From positions 1 to 45,801 of the forward strand of contig JADNRY010000469.1 in assembly GCA_015501585.1 (NCBI GenBank): a DNA stretch of 45,801 nt, read 5' to 3'. A model generated the notes under the pieces. It searched no databases and was not told the DNA's origin. It was given only the letters and a program-made list of their open reading frames with translations. This DNA comes from Rhodocollybia butyracea. Its lineage: Eukaryota > Basidiomycota > Agaricomycetes > Agaricales > Omphalotaceae. A program made the position numbers and the translations under genes. Of this stretch, positions 1-9,636 are shown in pieces (the first letter of the stretch is position 1; each line of letters begins with the position of its first letter).

Positions 1-147
1 GTCCGGTCGACTATCGGGTAGTAGACCGATACAACTATAAGAAAACACAATGAGAAATACGAGTAATTACAGTTTATGAAGACTTTCCGTGGTCTAATCA
101 CGGCGATACAAAGCTTATCAGAATAAACACTCCAACGCTTCAAAAGC

Positions 148-537
148 TTTCTTTCCTTTCAGAACTATTAGTGCCGATATTGTCCATGGCGGGTAACACT
201 GCTGCCCTATCAGAAGCATTTGAGCCTTGTCTGTGGTGAAGAGGTGGATCCTGAGCTTCTATGTCCTCTTCCTCTCTAATCTCCATTGAAACAAGACTAG
301 TGGGCCCGACTGCAAAAGTCAGTGGTCCTCTAGTTCTTGACGTGGCACCAGGATTATTTCCATTCTATCCACATCGTATGATCGTGGATATGTCTGTTTA
401 TAAGAGACTACATTGCCGGTCCTCGAGAAGCTGTTGTTAACTTCGGACATTGCATCCCTGCCCAGTTCCACATGTACTGTGATCAGAACAAATGATATCC
501 CGGCGAGAGGAATCCACGTGTCGATCAGTTCAGTCAC
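148..537 (-). CDS. Possible C-terminal end of a membrane protein (fragment)
   Basis: On the minus strand a hydrophobic stretch (around WIPLAGISFVLITV) is followed by a polar, Ser- and Glu-rich tail. A plausible 47-nt intron (donor GTAGTC, acceptor GATAG, about 369-416) joins the two open segments in frame, and the joined tail stops near 148. No start codon or upstream exon is visible; sequence further upstream is low-complexity. A single membrane segment followed by an acidic tail would fit the end of a polytopic receptor or transporter, but I do not recognise the family. It may equally be a chance open frame. Confidence 0.25.
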
Positions 538-623
538 GCACTTTTTTAGTCTAATTAGCTTACACTTTTGTTACATTGACCTGACTAAAAAGACCGAGAA
601 TCCTGGGCTTATCCTTCGAGCCT

Positions 624-690
624 AGGTCATGACCTGGAGATTAGGTCATGACCTAGGGTCCAGTCAAGACCTAGGTCAGGCTGGTCTAGG
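624..690. repeat. AGGTCATGACCT palindrome pair and GACCTAGGTC motifs
   Basis: The perfect 12-bp palindrome AGGTCATGACCT occurs at 624-635 and 643-654. It is followed by a GACCTAGGTC palindrome near 669. The same half-site, GACCT/AGGTC, builds the minisatellite at 1110-1291, so the two stretches probably share an origin. Confidence 0.7.
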
Positions 691-830
691 ACATGGCCAA
701 GGGTAGGGTAGGGGATGGTGTAGCAGGGGTGGGGGAGTGTGAGGGGGGAATGGGAGACCTGATGGGAGGGGAGGAAGACCAAAGGCAGGTAGGCAGGTAG
801 GTGACCTAGGGTTGAATAGGGTATGCTTTG

Positions 831-870
831 GGATGGGTAGGGGATGGGTAGGGGATGGGTAGGGGAGTGT
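831..870 (+). repeat. G-rich 11-mer tandem repeat
   Basis: About three copies of an 11-mer close to GGGATGGGTAG lie in a longer stretch (690-1060) that is almost free of C on this strand. Runs of three to four G at regular spacing could form a G-quadruplex. It is not a TTAGGG telomere array. Confidence 0.7.
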
Positions 871-1109
871 AGTAGAGTGTCTGGGAGGAGTAAGGGAGTG
901 TCTGGAAGAGGTAGAGAAGTGTGTGTGAGTGTAGGAGGAGGGAGACCAAAGAACAGGATGACCAGGAACAGGGAGGTCAGGTGCTTGGGATGATAAGGGA
1001 GTTAATGGATACCTGGGGAGAGGGACAACATGGAAGGGGGTCTTACAGGGCATCCTTAGGGATGTGGAGTAGGCAGAGGAGGAGGGGTAGAACCACTTGC
1101 TCTGGGAAA

Positions 1110-1291
1110 CTTGGTTTTGACCTGAGTGAACTTGGTCTTGAGCAGGGGCAGGTTGGTCTTGACCTGGGTCAACTTGGTCGAGACCAAGGTCAGGTTGGTC
1201 TTGACCTAGGTCAACTTGGTCTTGACCTAGGTCAACTTGGTCTTGACCTGGGTGAACTTGGTCTTGACCTGGGTGAACTTGGTCTTGACCT
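1110..1291 (+). repeat. 21-bp minisatellite (about 8-9 copies)
   Basis: The unit is CTTGGTCTTGACCTGGGTGAA with small variations. Because 21 is a multiple of three, it reads as LGLDLGE/LGLDLGQ repeats in an open frame (921-1313), but that frame has no codon-use or domain support. Copies at the right end are nearly identical, suggesting recent expansion from right to left. Confidence 0.85.
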
Positions 1292-1336
1292 AAAGCATTT
1301 TCAAAATGACTAATTAGGAAATTTTAATATTTTTGC

Positions 1337-1835
1337 AGTGGATGAGGTCAAAGCTGTTTTTATTACCAATTTTCAAATACTTTAATTGGTCTTATGTTTT
1401 TCTACACTTTTGATAAATTACTATATTAGGCAATTTTATTTCAATAGGGTTTATTTCCTAATTAGGCAACTTCAAAACTTTTGCAGTGGATGAGGTCAAA
1501 GCTGTTTCCATTGCCTAATTGAGAAGTGACAAATCTTTCACAGTGGATGAGGCCAAAGCTGTTTTCATTACTTAATTGAGAAATCACAAATCTCTTGCAG
1601 TGGATGAGGTCAAAGCTGTCTTCACTACTTAATTGGGAAATTGTCAAACTTAACACAAAAAATGTTTACACTCTTTCCCTGAGGACAACTGCTTGTAGTA
1701 GACATCCAGATCCTCTCTCTATATATAGAACAGGTTGCTCACCACAAATGAAGGTGGTCCTGTGGTGGGAAGGGGTTGAATTGCAAAATATTTTTTGGAT
1801 AACCTTTGATTGTAGTGGATGAGGCCAAAGCTGTA
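1337..1835. repeat. 57-bp repeat family, three tandem copies plus outliers
   Basis: A core near AGTGGATGAGGTCAAAGCTG occurs at 1337, 1485, 1542, 1599 and 1814. The three central copies have an exact 57-bp period. On the minus strand (1462-1656) they read as three 19-residue repeats close to SQLSNENSFDLIHCKRFVI, open throughout. A related shorter motif is near 1904. No surrounding gene was recognised, so this may be a repeat inside an old mobile element. Confidence 0.8.
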
Positions 1836-2235
1836 TGACCATAAAAGGAAATCAATGAAAAGTGTTGAGTCTAAAGATTGCTTGATATAACATGCAGATT
1901 GGAGTGGATAAGGCTGATCCTTTTCATCCCCTGATGCCCTGATATGTTCTCTACCCTTTCTTGGTCTCAGATATACTTAGATGGCCCCTGGGAGATCAGT
2001 CTTTACTGATCTTTAAACTTTCCCATCAAAAACCCTCATTTTTTCGAAATTTAAGGATAAGTATCAGAGTATCCAGGGCAGGTGGGGCCACAGGCATCAT
2101 GGCATTGTACCCTGGTATGATAGGTACATTTGGAGCACTCAGGAGTAGCCTATACTGTACTGGGAAAGTGGGTAATAATTGATCTCTGTATAAGTGTGCA
2201 TAAATTTCTCTTTTTTACCTATTAAATCATTAATA

Positions 2236-2610
2236 GAGGAAGCTGTAGTCAATGGATGGAGGAGTAACTCGAGGGATAGTGTACCAGGTCTTGCTAGAAA
2301 TGTTCCTTTCCAGATTGGTGAAATTACAATCTATCTGCAACTGCATGTGCAACAGCGGGCACCATTTGAAGTGCTGATTGGTAGGCCATTTGACGTTCTC
2401 ACTGAATCCGTGATAAAGAATCATGCGGATGGTAGCCAAGAGGTGACGATTACGGACCCCAACACCGGGAATAAATGTACTATGGGTACACATATTCGCT
2501 CTACGAGACGAAGACTTAGGACTGACAATCCCGAGTTCAAACCCAAACTAGTTCCGGAGCATGCAGGAAGTAGTAACAATCCCGTCAAGGAGGAACAGGG
2601 AAATTTTTAA
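2236..2610 (+). pseudogene. Retrotransposon aspartic protease, C-terminal part
   Basis: The translation contains GLARNVPFQIGEITIYLQLHV and a following GRPFDVLTES segment, typical of the C-terminal half of the retropepsin domain in fungal gypsy polyproteins. The catalytic Asp-Thr/Ser-Gly triad would lie upstream and is not visible, so this piece cannot be active alone. The frame ends at a stop just after a run of five T. Reading continues one base out of phase downstream (LEDLSSDQGEVEFA), consistent with one missing base in the T run. Confidence 0.75.
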
Positions 2611-2654
2611 ACCTCGAGGATCTGAGTAGCGATCAAGGAGAGGTAGAATTTGCT

Positions 2655-4514
2655 ATGAGTTTCCATTTTGACGATAATCATGATATTGTATGTGATGGAT
2701 ATAAGTTCGCAGAAACGGGTCAGTTTTCCGAGCAGGAGTTAAGCGAGACCTATGTCATGGCTTCGAGAAATTTCATTGCGCAGAAAGCTCCCGAGGACAA
2801 TGAACTTATTGAAGCCTACGTAAATAAACAACTAGTGGATGGAAATAGATGAGTATTCAACGCTCACAAAGAAGGCTTGGACTACGAAGAAATCGAGGAA
2901 GGTCCTGTACTAGTAAATAAAGAGGAATTGCCCGACTTTGATGACCATGCGAAAGCCTTCGCCGGATTCACTACGAAACCGGGAACTAATGAGCGGCATG
3001 CTGTCTTCAGGAAGGGCGATGCTAAAAGTACGAAAAGGGAGACTCCTAAGTCTCCTGGTTCCCCAAAATTTGTAAAAGGTGGAAAACCTCGTCGCAGCGT
3101 ACCCAAATTGCCTCCTAGGCCTCTGTCTGACCTTCCACAAGTAAAAGATTATACCTATACGCCATACACAAAGCCCGAGAGTTATGAACCGCGCAAGAAT
3201 TCAATTCCTCGGAAAAGAACTGCAATTAAAGATCCCAAGAATGGGAAGGTTTATGATTTGGTCGATGCTTTTGGCGCCAAGAAATACAAATTAGTTGGTG
3301 TCAAAGTACATCCTGTGAAAGCGGATCTACCCGAGGAATACAGAGTTCGACGGTGTATCACCGGCAATCCTCTCGAGGGAATGCCTGAATTATCACCCAA
3401 TCCGCCTGAGTTCACTCCAACCGGACGCTACACACAGGAAAGAAAAGAGATTATCGACGAAAATCACTCAGAGGATTTCCTATGGCCGGAAGAAAGGAAG
3501 TTGATTCATCACTTCATGATGCTTCAGGAACAAGCGTTTGCCTGGAATGCAGAGGAAGCTGGTACCTTCAAGGAAGAATTCTTCCCCGCGGTTAAAATTC
3601 CAGTACTCCCGCATGTTCCGTGGGTCATTTGTAACATTCCAATACCACCCGGGATCTTCGAGGACGTGTGTAAGATAATAAAACAAAAGATTGATGCGGG
3701 AGTTTACGAACCTAGTAGTGCCTCCTATCGCTCAAAGTGGTTTTGCGTAGTTAAAAAGGATGGAAAAAGTTTACGTTTGGTCCATAGTCTGGAACCGTTG
3801 AATGAAGTTACTATACAACATTCTGGTGTACCGCCGGCCCCGGCTGAAGTCTCTAGGGACTTCTGTAGTCGAGCTTGTGGAGCTACTTTTGATCTCTATG
3901 TCGGATACGATGAGAGGCCATTAGCAGTTTCCTCGAGGGATCTAACGACCTTTCAAACACCTTTTGGACCACACAGGCTCGTGAAATTACCAATGGGATG
4001 GACAAATTCCGTACCAATCTTCCACGACGATGTAACCTATATCCTACAAGACGAAATTCCACATGTTACAGTCCCCTATATCGACGATGTTCCCGTAAAA
4101 GGTCCGAATACTAGGTACGAACTTCCAGACGGAGGTTACGAGACCATATCAGAGAACGCCGGGATACAACGATTTGTTTGGGAACACATGCAGAATGTTA
4201 ACCGGGTGTGTCAACGGATGAAATATGCCGGGGGTACTTTCTCGGGGAAAAAGTCTTTCATTTGTAATCCTGAAATTATCGTCCTAGGACACCGTTGTAC
4301 TTACGAAGGCAGGATGCCTGAGGCTGGGATTGCTGAATCAATCTTGACTTGGCCCGAATGCAAGAATAAGCACGACGTACGAGCTTTTCTTGGGACTGCT
4401 GGACAGTTGCGAATGTTTATCGAGAACTACGCAAAGAAGGCAATGCCCTTGACAAAGTTAACTAGTGACATGGATTGGGAATGGGGAGATGAAACGCTCT
4501 CAAGGAGGGTGTAA
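2655..4514 (+). pseudogene. Gypsy reverse transcriptase region
   Basis: This frame copies retrotransposon RNA into DNA. A linker with a basic Pro-rich part precedes the polymerase. RT signatures are visible: PSSASYRSKWFCVVKKDGK in the fingers, GATFDLYVGYDERPLA (motif A), LPMGWTNSVPIF (motif B) and the catalytic PYIDDV (motif C; YIDD codons at 4077-4088). A connection domain follows (FLGTAGQLRMFIENYA). An in-frame TGA at 2850 separates the first 65 codons. The frame runs into a stop at 4512, just inside RNase H, after a one-base phase change near the AAA at 4491-4493. Confidence 0.9.
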
Positions 4515-6622
4515 GGAATGCCCCGGCACTCCGAAACATTAACTATGAGGGGGACGTTTGTCTCGCAGTTGACACTTCTTACAAAGCAGTGGGATGGTTT
4601 ATTTATCAAATAGATCCTGACGATCCTAAAAAGAAGTATTTTAATTACTTTGGATCAACTACATTAAACGAGCGAGAAGCCCGGTTCTCTCAGTCTAAGA
4701 GAGAACTCTATGGTCTAAAACTATCATTACAATCAAGTTATTACTTAGTCTATGGCTCTCGACGAATGACCGTGGAGACTGATGCAAGCTACATCAAGGG
4801 TATGTTAGATCATCCCAGCTGTGGTCTGAACGCTACAATCAACAGATGGATTGAGGAGATCCGTAAGTTCCACTTCAAGATTTTACATGTGAAGGGTATT
4901 TTGCACGGACCAGATGGTTTGTCACGGAGACCTCCAGGCGGATATCAGTCCCCTCGACCACCAATCGATCCAGATGACTATGAAGATTACGATGATGGAG
5001 CTCCCGTTGAACTTATCATGGGTGAAGGGGCCAAAGAGCCTTTAGATTTTGAGTCCTTCAAGGACGATATTGACCCACACAGTGGTTACCTTGGTGAGCT
5101 AGCTTGTCATCCTGAGGACATCCAGGAAGAACTCCAGGAAGCCCTCGATGACGAGAAAGCATCCGAACGTCACCAAAAATCGCTGACCAAAAGTCACGGT
5201 GAAATCTACTCTTCGTTCAGTCAAACACTTCATATTCCACAAGACTCTGCGGAATGGAGGGCTGATAACCCTTACCCTCGGGAACGTCGGTTGGAATGGG
5301 GAAATAAACTAGATGATATGTTACCTACTATTGCCAAGTGGCATACAGGTGATGAGAAGGATATCACAGAAAACATGAGCGCACCGGAAGCCCGAAGCTT
5401 TTTGCATCAAGCAAAGAAATTCTTCGTGGATAAGAAAGGTCGGCTTTATAAGAAAGCTACTGAGGAAGGTGCTCAGCATCAATTAGTGGTTAGTCCTGAC
5501 CGTCGAATGTATATGCTACATTGCGCGCATGATAGCTTAGCACATAAAGGAACATTTGCTACCCGCGAGTTCCTGGATCGACGTTTTTGGTGGCCTGATA
5601 TGGAAAGCGATGTACATTGGTATGTTGGCTCTTGTATTCCTTGTCAGAACCCTCAATTACGCCTTCTGAAGATTCCCCCGGTCGTAACACATACTGCCTC
5701 ATTGTTCCAGAAAGTGCATGTTGATACTATCAATATCACACCCGCGAGCAATAGGTGTAAGTATATTGTTCACGCTAGGGATTCTCTGTCAAGTTGGTCA
5801 GAAGCCCGGGCCTTACCGCAAGAAAACACGAAGTCCCTGGCCGAGTGGTTCTTTGATGACATAATCTGTCGTTGGGGATGTCCCGAGGAAGTTGTCACGG
5901 ATAACGCCCCGGTGATGTTAGCCATGGTTAACTGGCTCAAGAATAAATATGGAATTCGAGGGATCCGGGTCTCGCCATATAATTCCCAAGGGAATGGCAA
6001 AATCGAAAGAGCGCACTTTGATATACGACAGGCTCTGGTAAAAGCGACGGGTGGCGATATCAAGAAGTGGTTCTACTTCCTTAAACATGTATTATGGGCT
6101 GATAGAATAACGGCGAGGAGAGGTTTTGGTTGTTCACCATTCTTCTTGGTAACCGGCGCGGAACCATTATTACCTTTTGATATCGTTGAGTCTACATGGT
6201 TGGTAAATCCACCAGATTGTATCTTGACTACCGAGGAATTATTGGGTTATCGTGCACAGGCCTTGTCAAAACATAGAACCTTTGTTGAGGACATGCGAGA
6301 GCGTGTCACTGAAAATAAGAGAAGAGACCTAAGGGAGTTCGAGAAGAAGTATCGCCATGTCATCTTTGACTACAATTTCAAACCTGGGACGCTTGTTCAG
6401 GTTAGAAATACAGCAATCGAAAAGAATCTTGACAGGAAGATGTTCCCTAGATATATGGGACCTATGGTTGTCATCCGTAGAACCAGGGGAGGTTCTTACA
6501 TTATCGCGGAAATGGATGGTACCATGTTGAAAAGCAAAGTTGGTGCATTAGGGTCTTACCCCACCGTTCCCGTTACGAACCTATGGACTTACCCGAGGAT
6601 ATACATGATCTCATCGACTTGA
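4510..6622 (+). pseudogene. Gypsy RNase H and integrase region
   Basis: RNase H is recognised by [15 protein letters not shown], then [21 protein letters not shown] and [16 protein letters not shown]. The integrase has an HHCC zinc finger (HDSLAHKG ... CIPCQ) and a core with the D,D-35-E residues: DTINI, TDNAPV and [11 protein letters not shown]. The frame opens before 4589 by about 25 codons, but no ATG is present there, as expected for an internal part of a polyprotein. The C-terminal end is cut by a further one-base phase change near the TT at 6548-6549, after which an acidic tail continues in another frame. Confidence 0.9.
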
Positions 6623-6882
6623 CCAAGGATCAGTTAGACACCATGGTAAACGATGGTGATGACAATGAGGATGTGGAATTTATCCGTAAAGGGGGGGACC
6701 CCTTGTTTGATCAAATCCCTACCTTGAGAAAACCAGTAGACGGTGATGAAGTGGTTTATAACCCTGAAGACCCGGACTCTGACAAAGATTCAAGCGAGGA
6801 AGAGATTATACCGGAGACAGACGAAGCTCCTCGTGTCAGAACACGCGCGATGCGAAAAGTGATACCTAATAATGAACGCTAA
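6550..6882 (+). pseudogene. Gypsy polyprotein acidic C-terminal tail
   Basis: The frame one base back from integrase reads RVLPH ... [13 protein letters not shown] and then a long Asp/Glu-rich tail (DSDKDSSEEEIIPETDEAP) ending at 6882. It is the natural continuation of the integrase C-terminus. No chromodomain is evident. After the stop, 6883-7327 has no gene that I can support. Confidence 0.7.
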
Positions 6883-7327
6883 CGTGTTCGAGGGATTTAT
6901 AACACTATGCATTTCCTTGCCGTGGAAAGAAACTTACCTTTGTGTCGAAGTTATGCTAATCTCGAGAACTCCGTGTTATCATCAATACACGTGGATTTAT
7001 TGGGCTTTTAAGACTGTAATAGTCAGAGGCCTATGTTAAAGATATAAACGAGTGACTATAGGCTTAACTAGTACTGGAAATGAATTGCTGGAGCTCACAG
7101 GCTACCAGGCAAAGAAGATAAAGAGACTGTAAAGACTGTGGTTTCTCGAGAGAAAGTTTATTTAAAGAATTCGACTAGAAGCTCGGTTCAGACAACGATA
7201 TAGTGTCCGGAGAGAAAAACTTACAAGTTATTTACCACTCCAACGATGCTAACAGGGAGGATTGACACATCGCACACTCCATCCCTGTACATTCACAACA
7301 ACCAATGCTCACTGAAGGCATAGTGGA

Positions 7328-8562
7328 TTAACGCCCGCTTGTCTGACAATGTTCAAGGGAAAGTTGACGTACGCCTTCTACCATTTCTGAGTCCTCTCTG
7401 AACTTCAAAAGGTGGACCAAGCTGTCTGTGACTTTCTGAGCTTGGAGAGCACGAGCGTAAAAGACCTGGGTCTTGCTCAGGTTCCCGAGATACTCGTTCC
7501 TATGAATATTCAAGAGAACATTGAGATTGGTATTGGTCATCGAGGCAAAGTCGAGTTCGCCAAATTGGCCAGTCAAAGAAGCAAGGAATTGCTTGGCCAC
7601 AACGCATTCGCGTCGCGCACGGGTAACTGCGTAACCATGTAAGTCGGATTTGTTAAAACATGTTATAAATACTCACCAGCATCCTCAGGAGAGCTATCAA
7701 TGAGCTCAGCGTCGAAACGCATGCGCTTTCCGTACTCATTGACAAGACTGGCCGCTTCATTGGCAACAGGCGTTTCCTCGACTTTCCTCTTAAGTGATGA
7801 AGTACTCACTTCACCGGAAGCCTATGTGGAGACGTCAGCCAAAGTGTTTACAGGGCCCGAGGAAAGGATCTAAGTACCTTGGCCTTCGAGGACTTCCTAG
7901 ACTCCGGGTCTTCTTCCTCGAAGCCTGAGCGCGAGCCAGCGTGTCAGTAAGTTCCGGGGGATCCTGGAACTCTTTAGTCAGTACGACCGCTCGTTGATTC
8001 CAAGCCCGAGAGCCAAATGGTCCTTTGGAAGAGGGCCCAGCCCTGTAGTACCAGTGACCCCCAAGGAAACCTTCTTCGACGCCGCCTGGATCGGTATCTA
8101 TAAGTGTTTGTTCTCGGATATGTTAAACACGGGCTTACAGCGCAAGGTTGAGCTCGTTGATGAAATTGCCGAGGCGCACAGCAGTCGCAGAATGAGCAGT
8201 CTTAGCGCTGGGACAGATCTTCATCGCGCGGAGAAGGAGATCATGTCCTTGTTCAAGGACACCAACGTTCGCGGGGAATTTGAGTACTTTCTCCTTATGA
8301 AAAGACATGGTCTATGGAGGCAGGATATCAAGGTCAGGCTCCCGTGGAAAAGGCGAAAAGAGGCTCACAAGAAGGTCAACGTGCTTTTGTGCAGTGCTAA
8401 GAACCTCTGCCTGAAGGAGAGTCTGATCCTCGTTGTACTCGATTGCATCGCGGAGACGACTGGTAGCCTCTTGAGTGTTCTGGTGGAGGCGACGATGGCT
8501 TCCATAGTATTCTTCATGAACTGCGGTTTGTCATCGGTATTTTGGGTGTTCTTGGAAGACAT
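7328..8562 (-). CDS. Unrecognised spliced gene antisense to the gypsy pol
   Basis: Minus-strand exons are joined by GT-AG introns at about 8312-8368, 8098-8138, 7822-7877 and 7627-7676; the stop is at 7328-7330. A TATA box (TATAAAAG, complement of 8631-8638) sits about 70 bp before the ATG at 8562. The product is mostly helical and polar (TQEATSRLRDAIEYNEDQ; VTRARRECVVAKQFLASL; TDSLVHLLKFREDSEM). At least two phase changes are needed, one early (near 8510) and one near 8140. It may be an accessory or gag-like gene of a retroelement; I do not recognise a domain. Confidence 0.5.
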
Positions 8563-8630
8563 TGTAGAGAGACTTGTAGTTCGAGGAAAAGTTTTCTGAG
8601 AACTGGGTCTTGAAATGTTTTTCGTGGACG

Positions 8631-8638
8631 CTTTTATA
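8631..8638 (-). promoter_or_regulatory. TATA box of the antisense gene
   Basis: The minus strand reads CCTATAAAAGCG about 70 bp upstream of the ATG at 8562. It supports real transcription from this strand. Confidence 0.5.
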
Positions 8639-8733
8639 GGTTAATGTCTTGGAGCAACGGAGTCCTACGGGTCCCCGGCGCGTTCTGAAACCCAAGTGCT
8701 CAACTGAGGACAGTTGATATCATTAGTTTGGGG

Positions 8734-8765
8734 GAGGGAAGCGCATGGTGCCAAGACACCATAGC
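8734..8765 (+). other. Possible polypurine tract and LTR start
   Basis: TTTGGGGGAGGGAAG is followed by TGGTGCCAAGACACCA. A polypurine run ending shortly before a TG is what precedes a 3' LTR in gypsy elements. No second LTR copy was found, so the boundary is a guess. The rest of 8640-9630 has no coding sequence I can support. Confidence 0.3.
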
Positions 8766-9636
8766 TCCAGGCAGTCCACCATCACGAGGAGAATTTTGAA
8801 TTTATTCAACGACATCTATGACCAAAATAGGAACCATAACATTGCTCAACAAAAGGGAGAACACTAGGCAAAACATAAAGCGAACGCTTAAAGAGTATTA
8901 GAAGCGGCACGGGGAAACCTAACGCAGGTACCTCACCGCGATAATTCTCCGGAAAACGAAAACGCTAGGAAAAACCTTACACCCATAATATCGAGCATCA
9001 ATGGATTTCATTTTGACGGTCATCACTGTGCCCTAAACAGGACCTGATCCAAGATTGGATGTTGTATTGAAAGAATGTCAATATCTAGGGAAAGATTGCA
9101 TCGCACCCAGCTTACTTAGGGATGATAAGTCTTCTCTAGGCTTTCCCTCGAAGACTTGATTACACCGTTAACGAACCATATAGGTTCCCAAGGGCGGGAA
9201 TTCGAGTCATAAAAAGCTTTCCGCGAGTATACTCTAACATGCTACAAAGAGCTGGTACGGTACTCAAGGAAAACTTATGCTATTATAACAAAACTCTCAA
9301 GAATAGGCGATCGTGCTGAAAGCCTTCCCGAGAATTCAACTTATGAAAACTTAAGACTTAGGAAAGTCACTCGAGTATGATATGTACACGTTTGACCCAA
9401 AGGTCTTGTTATTTTATAGGCTTTAGTCTACTATATTCTAAAGGTGCCTATATACCTAAGAATACTACGATACTGCCCCAGAGAGGGGAGACAATAGAGA
9501 AATCCCCATGCGAGGGGCGAGCAATGAAACACGATATAAAAAGAAAATTTATTTAACGTCCGAGGACGAACAGCAATGCCCACGGCAGACCCAGACCCGA
9601 GAAGACCACAAACTTAGGAGGAGTGATCTTGGCATC

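Larger units (their letters stand above)
2236..6882 (+). mobile_element. 5'-truncated Ty3/gypsy LTR retrotransposon (pol region)
   Basis: Domains run in the order protease tail, reverse transcriptase, RNase H, zinc-binding integrase domain, integrase core and acidic tail, which is the Ty3/gypsy order. No gag and no protease active-site Asp motif is seen upstream, so the 5' part is missing. Three single-base frame breaks (near 2605, 4492 and 6549) and one in-frame stop (2850-2852) interrupt the reading frame. Neither flanking LTR could be paired within the window. Upstream DNA (1640-2235) has no recognisable element sequence. Confidence 0.9.

Noticed and set aside
831..870. Telomere-like GGGTAGGGGAT repeats
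   Set aside because: Unit length and sequence do not match TTAGGG and the array is short and internal.
676..1053. 125-codon Pro-rich open frame on the minus strand
   Set aside because: It is the shadow of C-poor, G-rich simple repeats on the plus strand; composition alone explains the lack of stops.
1110..1660. CRISPR array
   Set aside because: Repeats are contiguous tandem units without spacers, and the DNA is eukaryotic.
4480..4520. Programmed -1 frameshift in the gypsy pol
   Set aside because: No slippery heptamer or following hairpin was seen, and the break lies inside RNase H rather than at a gag-pol junction.
8365..8562. Reading of the first antisense exon straight through as a 65-residue protein
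   Set aside because: After about 20 residues another frame (RLHQNTQEATSRL...) is clearly better and leads to a good intron donor.
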